Assembly: GCA_019120125.1 (NCBI GenBank) | Contig: DWVR01000049.1 | Coordinates: 38,901 to 102,900, forward strand | From: Candidatus Phocaeicola excrementigallinarum | GTDB lineage: Bacteria; Bacteroidota; Bacteroidia; Bacteroidales; Bacteroidaceae | Length of the DNA stretch: 64,000 nucleotides | Direction: 5' to 3' | Shown here: positions 17,763 to 25,915 of the stretch, piece after piece | How the letters are laid out: each line of letters opens with the position of its first letter | Numbering within the stretch: the first letter of the stretch is position 1 | The notes under the pieces: generated by a model | Database searches by the model: none | What the model was told of the DNA's origin: nothing | The model's input: only the letters and a program-made list of their open reading frames with translations | Program-made: the position numbers and the translations under genes

Positions 17763-19274
17763 ATGAACAACCGATTCAAATTACTATTCGCAATATTCAT
17801 TATGGCAACTCATGTTATCTCCTCATCTCCGCAAGGCAGGGATGAGATTCGCAGGCCGGCCGTTGCGGGACGTTTCTACCCGGCTGCTTCCGATACGCTT
17901 GAAACGGACGTGAAAAGCTTGCTGGAAAAGGCCGGAACCGGAAGTTCCGCCAATGTGCAGGCGGTCATCGTGCCCCATGCGGGATACGTGTTCTCCGGCG
18001 CCACCGCGGCCAAGGCATTCGCGCGTATCGCTCCGTCCGCAAACTACAAGCGTGTTTTTCTTCTGGGGCCCAGTCATCAGGCGGCATTCGACGGTGCCTC
18101 GGTCAATATCTCCGCACACCGTTATGCCACTCCGCTGGGAGAGATAGAGGTGGACGATGAGACATGCGACCGACTGCTCCAGGCAGACGGTGTGTTCACC
18201 TGCCTGCCTGAGGCCCATCTGAGAGAGCACTGTCTGGAAGTGGAACTACCTTTCCTTCAGACACGGCTGGAGACGATGCCTCCCATTGTGCCGATAGTTA
18301 TCGGCACACACCGTTACGGCAAGCTGGAACGCATCGCGGAAGCACTCCGCCCGTATTTCACTCCGGACAATCTGTTTGTCGTCAGTAGCGACTTCTCGCA
18401 CTATCCTCCGTATGAAGATGCCTGCCGGATAGACAAAGCGACAGCGGAAGCGATTCTGTCCGCTTCGCCGGAGAAATTCCTGGAAACGCTTGCCGACAAT
18501 TCCCGGCAGCCTGTCCATAATCTGCTGACCAGTGCCTGCGGACAGGCTCCCATCACTGTATTGCTGATGCTGATGCAGCAGACAGGCAACCTGAAAATGG
18601 AGCATCTGGCTTACTGCAACTCCGGCGACTCTCCCTATGGCGGACGTGACGAGGTGGTAGGTTACCATGCGTTCGCCGTGACCAGAGAAGGGAAGAGCAA
18701 CACTTCCGGGCAGACGTTCTCGCTGACTGAAGAGGAAAAAGCCCTCCTGCTCGGCATTGCACGGAAAAGCATCGAGACCGCGCTGGAGGGAGATGACGGA
18801 CTGCCCTATGACTCTGCCCGTCTGACCGGCACCCTCCGGATGAATTGCGGAGCGTTCGTCACCCTCCGGACAGGCGGCAGGCTGCGCGGATGCATCGGTT
18901 CGCTGACAGGACGGCAACCACTCTATCTCACTGTCATGTCGATGGCCCGGGCGGCGGCTTTCGAGGACCCGCGGTTCAGCCCGGTCACTCAAGACGAGAT
19001 GGCCGGCATCCATATCGACATATCCGTACTTTCTCCACTGAAACGGATTTCTTCCATCGATGAGTTTCAACTGGGAAAGCATGGGATCCTTATCGTGAAA
19101 GGTCCATACCGGGGCACTTTCCTGCCTCAGGTAGCTGAAGAGACTCATTGGACAAAAGAGGAATTTCTGGGACACTGCGCCCGCGACAAAGCCGGAATCG
19201 GATGGAACGGATGGCGCGATGCGGAACTGTATGTATATGAAGCGGAGGTGTTCGATGAATGTTCAGACCAATAA
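17763..19274 (+). CDS. Memo-AMMECR1 fusion (AmmeMemoRadiSam system proteins B and A)
   Basis: This 503-residue protein joins two families. Residues of about 25-290 form a Memo domain (RRPAVAGRFYP, VPHAGYVFSGATAAKAF, SSDFSHYPPYEDA). Residues of about 320-500 form an AMMECR1 domain with the hallmark LRGCIG. Such pairs, with the radical SAM protein encoded next, define the AmmeMemoRadiSam system, whose function is not settled. The N-terminus (FKLLFAIFIMATHVISSS) looks like a signal peptide, which would be odd for this system. A start at the ATG at 17802 would remove most of it. The next gene overlaps this one by 20 bases, so the two are likely translated together. Confidence 0.9.
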   Translation: MNNRFKLLFAIFIMATHVISSSPQGRDEIRRPAVAGRFYPAASDTLETDVKSLLEKAGTGSSANVQAVIVPHAGYVFSGATAAKAFARIAPSANYKRVFLLGPSHQAAFDGASVNISAHRYATPLGEIEVDDETCDRLLQADGVFTCLPEAHLREHCLEVELPFLQTRLETMPPIVPIVIGTHRYGKLERIAEALRPYFTPDNLFVVSSDFSHYPPYEDACRIDKATAEAILSASPEKFLETLADNSRQPVHNLLTSACGQAPITVLLMLMQQTGNLKMEHLAYCNSGDSPYGGRDEVVGYHAFAVTREGKSNTSGQTFSLTEEEKALLLGIARKSIETALEGDDGLPYDSARLTGTLRMNCGAFVTLRTGGRLRGCIGSLTGRQPLYLTVMSMARAAAFEDPRFSPVTQDEMAGIHIDISVLSPLKRISSIDEFQLGKHGILIVKGPYRGTFLPQVAEETHWTKEEFLGHCARDKAGIGWNGWRDAELYVYEAEVFDECSDQ

Positions 19275-20154
19275 TGCCGTTCCGGCCTCACGCGAGGCGG
19301 AATACTACGACCGTATGGCGGACGGCACAGTGACATGCCGCCTCTGTCCCCACGAGTGCCGCATACGGGAGGGAGGGCATGGCCGTTGCCGCAGCCGGGC
19401 CAACCGGGGAGGACGCTTGTGGACTGACGTATACGGAAGGGTCTGCGCCCTGCATGTCGACCCGGTGGAAAAGAAGCCGCTGCTGCATTTCCATCCGGGG
19501 GAGGAATGCCTCTCGCTCGCGGCCACGGGATGTAACCTCTCGTGCCTGAACTGCCAGAACTGGAGCATCTCGCAGGCTGCCCCCGATGATGCGGACTACC
19601 GTCTGCTGTCACCTGACGGAGTGGTACAACTCGCTCGGAATACCTCCTGCCGGCTGGTGGCCTATACATATACCGAACCTCTCACGTATCTGGAATACAC
19701 GCGCGACTGTGCCCGGGCTTGCCGGGAGGCCGGAATGCGGAACATCCTGGTTACGGCAGGCTATGTCAACGAACAGCCGCTCCGTGACCTGTTGCCATAT
19801 CTCGATGCGGCCAATGTGGACCTGAAATCCTTTTCTGACGAGATTTACCGTTCGGTAAGCGGCGCACGCCTTTCCCCGGTGCTCCGCACGCTCGAAATGA
19901 TGGGTGAGGCTGGGGTATGGGTGGAAATCACCAACCTGCTCATTCCGGGCGTGAACGACGACATGGAGATGATCCGCCGGATGTGCCTTTGGCTGGCCGG
20001 GCATGGGTTTGCGGACAACCCCCTGCATTTCTCGCGGTTCTTCCCCCGTTATCGTATGCGCGACCTGCCTCCGACTCCTGTGGACACGCTGGTACAGGCC
20101 CGCCAAACCGCTTTGGACTGCGGCATCCGATATGTATACCTCGGAAATGTTTGA
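19255..20154 (+). CDS. amrS: AmmeMemoRadiSam system radical SAM enzyme
   Basis: The start at 19255 is chosen because a GGAGG-like sequence lies just upstream and the protein then opens MNVQTNNAV; an ATG at 19219 is also in frame. The 299-residue protein has a cysteine-rich N-terminus (CRLCPHECRI) and the radical SAM cluster motif CNLSCLNC (Cys93, Cys97, Cys100), followed by LVAYTYTEP. It resembles the pyruvate-formate-lyase-activase-like proteins of this system. It overlaps the Memo-AMMECR1 gene, which supports joint action. The modified substrate is unknown. Confidence 0.9.
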   Translation: MNVQTNNAVPASREAEYYDRMADGTVTCRLCPHECRIREGGHGRCRSRANRGGRLWTDVYGRVCALHVDPVEKKPLLHFHPGEECLSLAATGCNLSCLNCQNWSISQAAPDDADYRLLSPDGVVQLARNTSCRLVAYTYTEPLTYLEYTRDCARACREAGMRNILVTAGYVNEQPLRDLLPYLDAANVDLKSFSDEIYRSVSGARLSPVLRTLEMMGEAGVWVEITNLLIPGVNDDMEMIRRMCLWLAGHGFADNPLHFSRFFPRYRMRDLPPTPVDTLVQARQTALDCGIRYVYLGNV

Positions 20155-20203
20155 AAACATGTTAAATATCTTTATGTCAGGCTTGTGGTCCTGCTTTTTT
20201 ACG

Positions 20204-20211
20204 TAACTTTG
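20204..20211 (+). promoter_or_regulatory. -7 box for the rSAM/lipoprotein operon
   Basis: TAACTTTG matches TAnnTTTG exactly. A TTG lies 18 bases upstream (20183-20185). The downstream start codon is at 20240. Confidence 0.55.
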
Positions 20212-20239
20212 AAGTTAAAGGATAAAAAAACTACCACTG

Positions 20240-21316
20240 ATGAACGATACATTGTCGCTACGGAAACGGCTGGGGCTGGAAATCGCACGCAAGCTTACGG
20301 ACCTGACAATTGCGGAGCATCCGCTCAGGCATCTCTTTTGGGAATGCACGTTGCGTTGCAACCTGCATTGCCGTCACTGTGGAAGCGACTGTAAGAAACA
20401 GTCCGGCTACAAGGACATGCCGAAAGAAGATTTCCTGAAAGTGCTCGATGAGGTGGCGGCACGGACCGACCCACATAAGGTGTTTGTCATCCTGACAGGT
20501 GGGGAGCCGCTGGTACGTGAGGACCTAGAGGAATGCGGACGCGCCATCTATGAGAAAGGATTCCCATGGGGCATGGTCACCAACGGCCTGTATCTCACGC
20601 CCCGCCGTCTGGAAGGACTGCTCCGTGCGGGCATGCACTCGGCTACGGTCAGTCTGGACGGATTTTCCGACGACCATAACTGGATGCGCGGCCATCCGGA
20701 AAGTTTCGACAGGGCAGTGGCCGCTATCCGCATGATGGCTTCCGTACCCGACCTGGTCTCCGATGTGGTGACCTGCGTCAACAGGCGCAATTATCCCCGT
20801 CTGGAAGAATTCAAGCAGTTCCTTATCAATATAGGGTTGAAACGATGGCGGCTTTTCACCGTGTTTCCGGTAGGACGGGCCGCCCGTGACACCGAACTGC
20901 AGCTTTCCCCCGACGAGTTCCGCGGACTGATGGAATTCATCAAGGACACCCGCCGGAAGAAAAAGATAAGGGTCAGTTACGGCTGCGAGGGCTTTCTTGG
21001 AAATTACGAAGGAGAAGTGCGTGACCAGCTTTTCACCTGCCAGGCAGGCATCGTGGTCGGCTCAGTACTGATTGACGGCTCCATCTCCGCCTGCCCGAGC
21101 ATCCGCGCGGACTACCATCAGGGAAACATCTACCGGGACAATTTCATGGACGTGTGGGAAAACCGCTTCCAACCCTATCGGGACCGGGAATGGATGCGGA
21201 CGGGAGAATGCGCCTCATGCAAGTTCTTCCGTTACTGCCGCGGAAACGGAATGCACCTGCGCGACGGGGACGGAAAACTGCTGTTCTGCCATTTGCATAA
21301 ACTGAACCAAAAATAA
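20240..21316 (+). CDS. Radical SAM protein of the rSAM/lipoprotein system
   Basis: This 358-residue protein has the cluster motif CNLHCRHC (Cys40, Cys44, Cys47) and GGEPLVREDL. A C-terminal SPASM-like cysteine set (TCQAGI, ACPSI, ECASCKFFRYCRG) would bind extra iron-sulfur clusters. I recognise it as the TIGR04133-type radical SAM enzyme that occurs beside a small lipoprotein in Bacteroidales. That lipoprotein gene starts ten bases downstream, so the two form an operon. The enzyme probably modifies a peptide or the lipoprotein itself. No substrate is established to my knowledge. Confidence 0.87.
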   Translation: MNDTLSLRKRLGLEIARKLTDLTIAEHPLRHLFWECTLRCNLHCRHCGSDCKKQSGYKDMPKEDFLKVLDEVAARTDPHKVFVILTGGEPLVREDLEECGRAIYEKGFPWGMVTNGLYLTPRRLEGLLRAGMHSATVSLDGFSDDHNWMRGHPESFDRAVAAIRMMASVPDLVSDVVTCVNRRNYPRLEEFKQFLINIGLKRWRLFTVFPVGRAARDTELQLSPDEFRGLMEFIKDTRRKKKIRVSYGCEGFLGNYEGEVRDQLFTCQAGIVVGSVLIDGSISACPSIRADYHQGNIYRDNFMDVWENRFQPYRDREWMRTGECASCKFFRYCRGNGMHLRDGDGKLLFCHLHKLNQK

Positions 21317-21326
21317 AGACAAAGTC

Positions 21327-21785
21327 ATGAAAACGAACAGAATCTTATCACGCGTACTGTCGGGACTGCTGGTCGCACTGGGATTCACCGGCTGCGACGG
21401 TTCGGACACTCCAGAGGAATACGGGACTCCTTCCGTCAAGTTCCAGGTGAAAGGCACCGTGACGGATGAAGCCGGAAATCCGATCGAGAACATCCGTGTC
21501 ATCGTACGCGGCAATTACGACAATGAACCGAATCCGTGGATGGACGACACAATCTACACGGACCGGGACGGAAACTTCGCGAGCAAGGAGATGGACAGCT
21601 TCGGACTGGGACAGCAGAGAGCCTATTTCGATGACGTGGACGGAGAGGAGAACGGAGGAAAGTTCCGCTCCCAAAGTGTATGGCTGAAAGATATGGAAAG
21701 CAAGCAAGTGGAAAAAGAGGACGGATGGTATGACGGGAAGTATGAGTTTACGGCCCGTGAGGCCCTGAAAAAAGAGACCCAATAA
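21327..21785 (+). CDS. Putative lipoprotein of the rSAM/lipoprotein system
   Basis: This 152-residue protein has a lipoprotein signal ending GFTGC (Cys23). A short acidic linker follows (DGSDTPEEYGTPS), then one carboxypeptidase-regulatory-like beta domain (VKGTVTDEAGNPI, YTDRDGNF). It matches the small lipoprotein (TIGR04134-like) always found beside the radical SAM gene upstream. It is probably anchored in the outer membrane or on the periplasmic face. Whether it is the substrate of the radical SAM enzyme is unproven. A palindromic array lies just after its stop. Confidence 0.87.
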   Translation: MKTNRILSRVLSGLLVALGFTGCDGSDTPEEYGTPSVKFQVKGTVTDEAGNPIENIRVIVRGNYDNEPNPWMDDTIYTDRDGNFASKEMDSFGLGQQRAYFDDVDGEENGGKFRSQSVWLKDMESKQVEKEDGWYDGKYEFTAREALKKETQ

Positions 21786-21795
21786 TGACCTCTCA

Positions 21796-21878
21796 AAAAC
21801 GCCTTGACGTTTTGCCTCAAACGCCGAAGCGTTTTGAAAAAACGTCTAGGCGTTTTATCCGAAACGTCTAGACGTTTT
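21796..21878. repeat. Palindromic 22-bp-pitch array B (4 units)
   Basis: Four 18-bp near-palindromes start at 21796, 21818, 21839 and 21861 (pitch 22, 21, 22). The last, GAAACGTCTAGACGTTTT, is an almost perfect palindrome. The array lies between the convergent 3' ends of the lipoprotein gene and the GH29 gene. Confidence 0.9.
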
Positions 21879-21933
21879 TCTGTGCCGTTTTCCGGAACTC
21901 TTCCCGGTTGAGCGACAGATGATTACAAATCCG

Positions 21934-23235
21934 TCATTTCATGGTCAGCTCTACGATGTAGTCCACTTCGCCGGGCACTTTCCCCAAATGCAGCAGCACG
22001 CCGTCCTTGTCCTGCTCGAAACGGACCTTCTCGCCTGTGGCGAACACCGTGGCTTTGGAGACTTTCTCCGTGACAGGGAGGAACAAGGTCCGGTCGGCCA
22101 ACGACAGGATATGCACATACTGCTTGTCGCCTTTACGGGTGGTCACTCCCCACGGACGCTCCGCCACATCGCCCGCTGTCGTACCATAAACCGTTTCCCC
22201 ATATTGCGCCAACCATTCACCCATACCTTTCAGGCGTTCCAACGCCAGGGCCGGAAGCTCTCCGTCGGCCTGGGGACCGATATTGAGCAACAGATTGGCT
22301 CCTTTCCCTGCCGCACGGACCAAGTATCGGATCAGTGCGTCCGTCGACTTGTAGTTCTGGTCGGCCACCATATACCCCCATGCTCCGTTCATCGTCTGAC
22401 AAGTCTCAAGAGGAAGCCGGCTTACCTCCTGTCCTGATAGTCCAGCCGTGTTCTGTCCCGGCAGGTCACGCTCGAACATCTGGAAATCCTCGCCGGGGAA
22501 AGGAGACTTGTGGTGGTTGTTCCCAATCAGACAGGCCGGACTGAGACGGTGAATCATTCCGTACTGTTCACCCAACTGCCAGTCGAACGAAGCGGGCTGG
22601 TCCCACATCCCGTCGAACCAAATGGCATCCGGGCCATATTTCGTAATAAGCTCGGTCAGCTGATTGTTCATAAACCGATAGTAAGCGTTCCAGTCCGCCT
22701 TCTTGGGGTCCTTGCCGGTTTTCGTGCCCGTCCATCCGGCAGGATAATCCTCCCGTGTCCAGTCGATATGGGAATAATAGAAATGCACCTTCAGTCCCTG
22801 ACGCCTGCAAGCCTCTGTCAGCTCACGCACGATGTCCCTTTTGAAGGGAGTGGCATCCATGATGTCATAATCGGAGTATTCCGTGTCGAACATCGAGAAT
22901 CCATCGTGATGGCGTGTCGTGAAACAGATGTACTTGGCCCCTGAGTCCCTGAAGGCCTTCGCCCACGCATCCGCGTCAAACTGTGCGGGATAGAACCCGG
23001 ACGCGGCTTTGGCATATTCCTCACGGTTCAGGTTCCCGTTGTTCAGATACCACTCTCCCTGGGCGAACATGCTGTAGATACCCCAATGAAGGAAAATCCC
23101 GAACTTGCTGTCCGCAAACTCCTGACGGGCTTTCACATTTGAATCGGAAGGCACGTATCCTTCCTGCGCGCCCACCGGAAACAGATTCAATGACGCGCAA
23201 AGCACACTTGCCGCCAGCCAATTTTTCTTTCTCAT
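21934..23235 (-). CDS. GH29 alpha-L-fucosidase
   Basis: This 433-residue protein has a signal peptide ending near PVGAQ. The GH29 barrel is shown by KFGIFLHWGIYSMF (about 44-57), TTRHHDGFSMFDT (about 106-118) and DAIWFDGMW, where the Asp of WFDG is the family nucleophile. It removes alpha-L-fucose by a retaining mechanism and is probably periplasmic. It stands alone, separated from the main locus by the two radical SAM systems, but fits with the GH95-like and GH89 enzymes in breaking down fucosylated host glycans. Confidence 0.95.
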   Translation of the reverse strand: MRKKNWLAASVLCASLNLFPVGAQEGYVPSDSNVKARQEFADSKFGIFLHWGIYSMFAQGEWYLNNGNLNREEYAKAASGFYPAQFDADAWAKAFRDSGAKYICFTTRHHDGFSMFDTEYSDYDIMDATPFKRDIVRELTEACRRQGLKVHFYYSHIDWTREDYPAGWTGTKTGKDPKKADWNAYYRFMNNQLTELITKYGPDAIWFDGMWDQPASFDWQLGEQYGMIHRLSPACLIGNNHHKSPFPGEDFQMFERDLPGQNTAGLSGQEVSRLPLETCQTMNGAWGYMVADQNYKSTDALIRYLVRAAGKGANLLLNIGPQADGELPALALERLKGMGEWLAQYGETVYGTTAGDVAERPWGVTTRKGDKQYVHILSLADRTLFLPVTEKVSKATVFATGEKVRFEQDKDGVLLHLGKVPGEVDYIVELTMK

Positions 23236-23331
23236 AATGATAAGATGTTTTTATGGGTTAAATGATTAAAAAAGGTACGTGTCAAAGCCTTACTGCCATG
23301 AACAGAAAACTTGGCACATCCGATATATGGG

Positions 23332-23339
23332 CAAATATA
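23332..23339 (-). promoter_or_regulatory. Candidate -7 box for the GH29 gene
   Basis: The minus strand reads TATATTTG, a TAnnTTTG match about 95 bases before the GH29 ATG. The surrounding A/T-rich region also holds the divergent promoter at 23359-23389. Confidence 0.35.
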
Positions 23340-23358
23340 TACAAATCGGCAAAAAAAA

Positions 23359-23389
23359 TTGAATAAGTCGGCAAAAAATCTTATCTTTG
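23359..23389 (+). promoter_or_regulatory. Bacteroides-type promoter of the Nif3-like gene
   Basis: TTG (23359-23361) is followed after exactly 20 bases by TATCTTTG (23382-23389), matching the -33/-7 consensus of the main Bacteroides sigma factor. The start codon is 20 bases downstream. Confidence 0.85.
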
Positions 23390-23408
23390 CACGAAAATTT
23401 TCGCGAAC

Positions 23409-24503
23409 ATGAAAATTAAGGAAATTCTGAACGCCCTTGAGACATTCGCGCCTCTGCCGTTGCAGGACGGATTCGACAACGCCGGACTGCAAGTAGGATT
23501 GACAGATGCGGAAGCTACAGGGGCTTTGTTGTGTCTGGACGTGACCGAAGCGGTAGTGGACGAAGCCATCGCCTTGGGATGCAACCTCATCGTGTCGCAC
23601 CATCCGCTGATATTCAAAGGATACAAGTCGCTCACTGGACGCGACTATGTGGAACGCTGCGTCATGAAGGCCGTCAGAAACGACCTCGTGATCTTCTCGA
23701 TGCACACCAATCTGGACAACGCGCCGCAAGGGGTGAACTACAAGATTGCGGAAAAAATCGGACTGAAGAACGTAAGGATTCTTGAACCGAAAGACCAGAT
23801 GCTGCTCAAGCTGGTTACCTTCGTCCCCACCGAAAAAGCCGCCGATGTCCGTCAAGCCCTGTTTGAGGCCGGATGCGGTTGTATCGGCAATTATGACGCG
23901 TGCAGCTATAACGGGGAAGGCAAGGGGACATTCCGCGCCCAGGAGGGCTGCCATCCTTATTGCGGCAAAATCGGAGAACTGCACGAGGAAAAAGAGACAC
24001 GCATCGAGACCGTGCTTCCGGCCTATCTGCAGAGCCGGGCAGTGAAAGCATTGCTGGCCGCGCATCCGTATGAGGAACCTGCCTACGACCTCTATCCTCT
24101 GCAGAACAAATGGAACCAGGTAGGGTCGGGAGTAATTGGTGAACTGAAAGAAGAGGAGACGGAAACCGACTTTCTCCGCCGCATCAAGAAGACCTTTGAG
24201 GTAGGGTGCGTGAAGCATTCGCGGATGAACGGACGCCTCATCCGGAAAGTGGCACTGTGCGGAGGCGCGGGAGCATTCCTGCTGCCCAAGGCCGTAGCCG
24301 CACATGCGGACGTGTTCATCACAGGCGAGGTGAAATACCACGATTATTTCAGCTACGAGAACGACATCCTGATAGCCGAAATCGGTCACTACGAAAGCGA
24401 ACAGTATACGAAAGAAATATTATATTCAATCATAAGGGAAATGTTCCCGGCACTTGAGGTCAGCATGACCCGTGTCAATACAAATCCCGTCAAATATCTA
24501 TAA
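23409..24503 (+). CDS. Nif3-like dinuclear metal-center protein
   Basis: This 364-residue protein belongs to the Nif3/DUF34 family. Metal-binding residues appear in SHHPLIF (His64, His65), in HTNLDNA near 100 and in the C-terminal IGHYESEQ. The central insertion (about 130-250) is the one found in the long bacterial form. Members form toroidal hexamers with two metals per subunit. The old name GTP cyclohydrolase I type 2 has little support and the real role is unknown. It is followed after six bases by the zinc-ribbon coiled-coil gene, a pairing common in bacteria. Confidence 0.93.
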   Translation: MKIKEILNALETFAPLPLQDGFDNAGLQVGLTDAEATGALLCLDVTEAVVDEAIALGCNLIVSHHPLIFKGYKSLTGRDYVERCVMKAVRNDLVIFSMHTNLDNAPQGVNYKIAEKIGLKNVRILEPKDQMLLKLVTFVPTEKAADVRQALFEAGCGCIGNYDACSYNGEGKGTFRAQEGCHPYCGKIGELHEEKETRIETVLPAYLQSRAVKALLAAHPYEEPAYDLYPLQNKWNQVGSGVIGELKEEETETDFLRRIKKTFEVGCVKHSRMNGRLIRKVALCGGAGAFLLPKAVAAHADVFITGEVKYHDYFSYENDILIAEIGHYESEQYTKEILYSIIREMFPALEVSMTRVNTNPVKYL

Positions 24504-24509
24504 GGAATT

Positions 24510-25304
24510 ATGGCAAAAGAAGTAAAGAAAGACCCCAATGAAATGAGTGTGGAAGAAAAGCTGAGAGCACTTTACCAGTTGCAGACGCTGGTGTCTGAAA
24601 TCGACAAGATCAAGACACTGAGAGGTGAACTTCCGCTTGAAGTCCAGGATCTGGAAGATGAAGTGACTGGCCTGACCACCCGCATCGAGAATATCAAAAA
24701 AGAAATCGACGAGCTGAAATCGAGCATCGCGAACAAGAAAATCGAGATCGAGACCGCAAAGGCTTCCATCGAGAAATACAAGACACAGCAGGAAAACGTG
24801 CGCAACAACCGCGAGTTTGATGTATTGAGCAAGGAAATCGAGTTCCAGACACTGGAGGTGGAACTCTGCGAAAAGCGGATCCGTGAATACACGGCCGACA
24901 TGAAGTCGAAGGAGGAAGAGATCACAAAGAGCGAAGAGGCACTGGAAGAGAGAAAAAAAGATCTGGAAATGAAGAAGACCGAGCTCGACGACATCATCTC
25001 CGAAACGAAGCAGGAAGAGGAAAAACTGCGTGAAAAGGCCAAAGCCGTGGAGGCCACCATCGAGCCGCGTCTGCTTCAGGCTTTCAAACGTATCCGCAAG
25101 AACTCACACAACGGTCTGGCCATCACATACGTACAGCGTGATGCGTGCGGCGGCTGCTTCAACAAGATTCCGCCTCAGAAACAGCTTGATATCCGCATGC
25201 GGAAAAAAATCATCGTATGCGAATATTGCGGACGAATCATGATCGACCCGGAACTGGCCGGAGTGGAACAGGAAAAGCATCTTGAAACTAAAGTGGGCAA
25301 GTAA
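24510..25304 (+). CDS. Zinc-ribbon coiled-coil protein (CT398-like)
   Basis: This 264-residue protein has a long charged coiled coil (about 15-185, rich in E, K and heptads). A C-terminal C4 zinc ribbon follows (CGGC ... CEYCG). This architecture matches the C4-type zinc-ribbon family, including CT398, that often accompanies Nif3-like genes. It lies six bases after the Nif3-like gene in one operon. Its function is not known; a scaffold or nucleic-acid-binding role is plausible. A strong hairpin follows the stop. Confidence 0.9.
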   Translation: MAKEVKKDPNEMSVEEKLRALYQLQTLVSEIDKIKTLRGELPLEVQDLEDEVTGLTTRIENIKKEIDELKSSIANKKIEIETAKASIEKYKTQQENVRNNREFDVLSKEIEFQTLEVELCEKRIREYTADMKSKEEEITKSEEALEERKKDLEMKKTELDDIISETKQEEEKLREKAKAVEATIEPRLLQAFKRIRKNSHNGLAITYVQRDACGGCFNKIPPQKQLDIRMRKKIIVCEYCGRIMIDPELAGVEQEKHLETKVGK

Positions 25305-25329
25305 TCTCCGCACCCGCCAAGAAAATCAC

Positions 25330-25372
25330 AAGGGCTGCCTCAAGACGGGAAAATCCTCTTGAGGCAGCCCTT
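25330..25372. terminator. Bidirectional hairpin between convergent genes
   Basis: AAGGGCTGCCTCAAGA and its exact inverse form a 16-bp stem with an 11-base loop. It lies 26 bases past the zinc-ribbon gene and 40 bases past the convergent HsdR-N-like gene. T-runs are short on both strands, but stem strength and position support termination. Confidence 0.75.
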
Positions 25373-25411
25373 TGTCTGTCAGACTCATCCCCATAAAGGC
25401 CTGTGAACCGT

Positions 25412-25861
25412 CTACAGGTCTGAGTAAAAAGGTATATCCGGAAGAAAACGACAGGTCATGGCACTGTAATCAATACGGCAGCAGTAATGTCTGAGCCCGT
25501 TCGTCACCACCAGATACTCCACACGCAGCACCATATTGTAACGTGTGATCTGGTCAAATACGGCCTGAGTGATTTCCACGTCAGGAGCCTTGTACTCCAC
25601 AATCATCCGCGGTGTCAGACTGCGGTCATAAAGCACCGTATCGCAACGTTTTTTCGTCCCGTTGAGCCTTATCTGGATCTCATTGGCCATCAATCCGGCC
25701 GGATAACCTTTATGCTCAATCAGGAAATGGACAAAATGCTGCCGTACCCATTCCTCTGGTGTCAGAGCCACATATTTTCTCCTAAGATCATCCCAAATGC
25801 AGTTCTTCCCTTCCTTCACGGCAATTTTATGGGAGTAAGCGGGTAAGTTTAATGCCAACAT
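25412..25861 (-). CDS. HsdR N-terminal-like nuclease-fold protein
   Basis: This 149-residue protein matches the stand-alone type I restriction HsdR N-terminal family. It has a PD-(D/E)XK-like core: RCDTVLYD supplies the Asp and IVEYKAP the Glu and Lys. There is no helicase part and no hsdM or hsdS nearby, so it is not a working type I restriction enzyme. Such small proteins are conserved in Bacteroidales and their role is unknown. It is divergent from the AMP nucleosidase gene and the two share an intergenic region of about 55 bases. Its promoter (25899-25906) lies there. Confidence 0.85.
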   Translation of the reverse strand: MLALNLPAYSHKIAVKEGKNCIWDDLRRKYVALTPEEWVRQHFVHFLIEHKGYPAGLMANEIQIRLNGTKKRCDTVLYDRSLTPRMIVEYKAPDVEITQAVFDQITRYNMVLRVEYLVVTNGLRHYCCRIDYSAMTCRFLPDIPFYSDL

Positions 25862-25865
25862 TTCG

Positions 25866-25906
25866 TAAATTTGCGGTTAATGACTGTTGTTTCTCATACA
25901 AAGGTA
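25866..25906. promoter_or_regulatory. Divergent promoter pair (HsdR-N-like gene / AMP nucleosidase)
   Basis: On the plus strand TAAATTTG (25866-25873) faces the AMP nucleosidase gene. On the minus strand TACCTTTG (25899-25906) faces the HsdR-N-like gene. Both match TAnnTTTG; neither has a well-spaced TTG. The boxes cross over, so the two transcripts would overlap at their 5' ends. Confidence 0.5.
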
Positions 25907-25915
25907 CGAAAAGAA

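Noticed and set aside
25412..25861. Type I restriction-modification system
   Set aside because: Only the HsdR N-terminal-like domain is present, with no helicase, methylase or specificity gene nearby.
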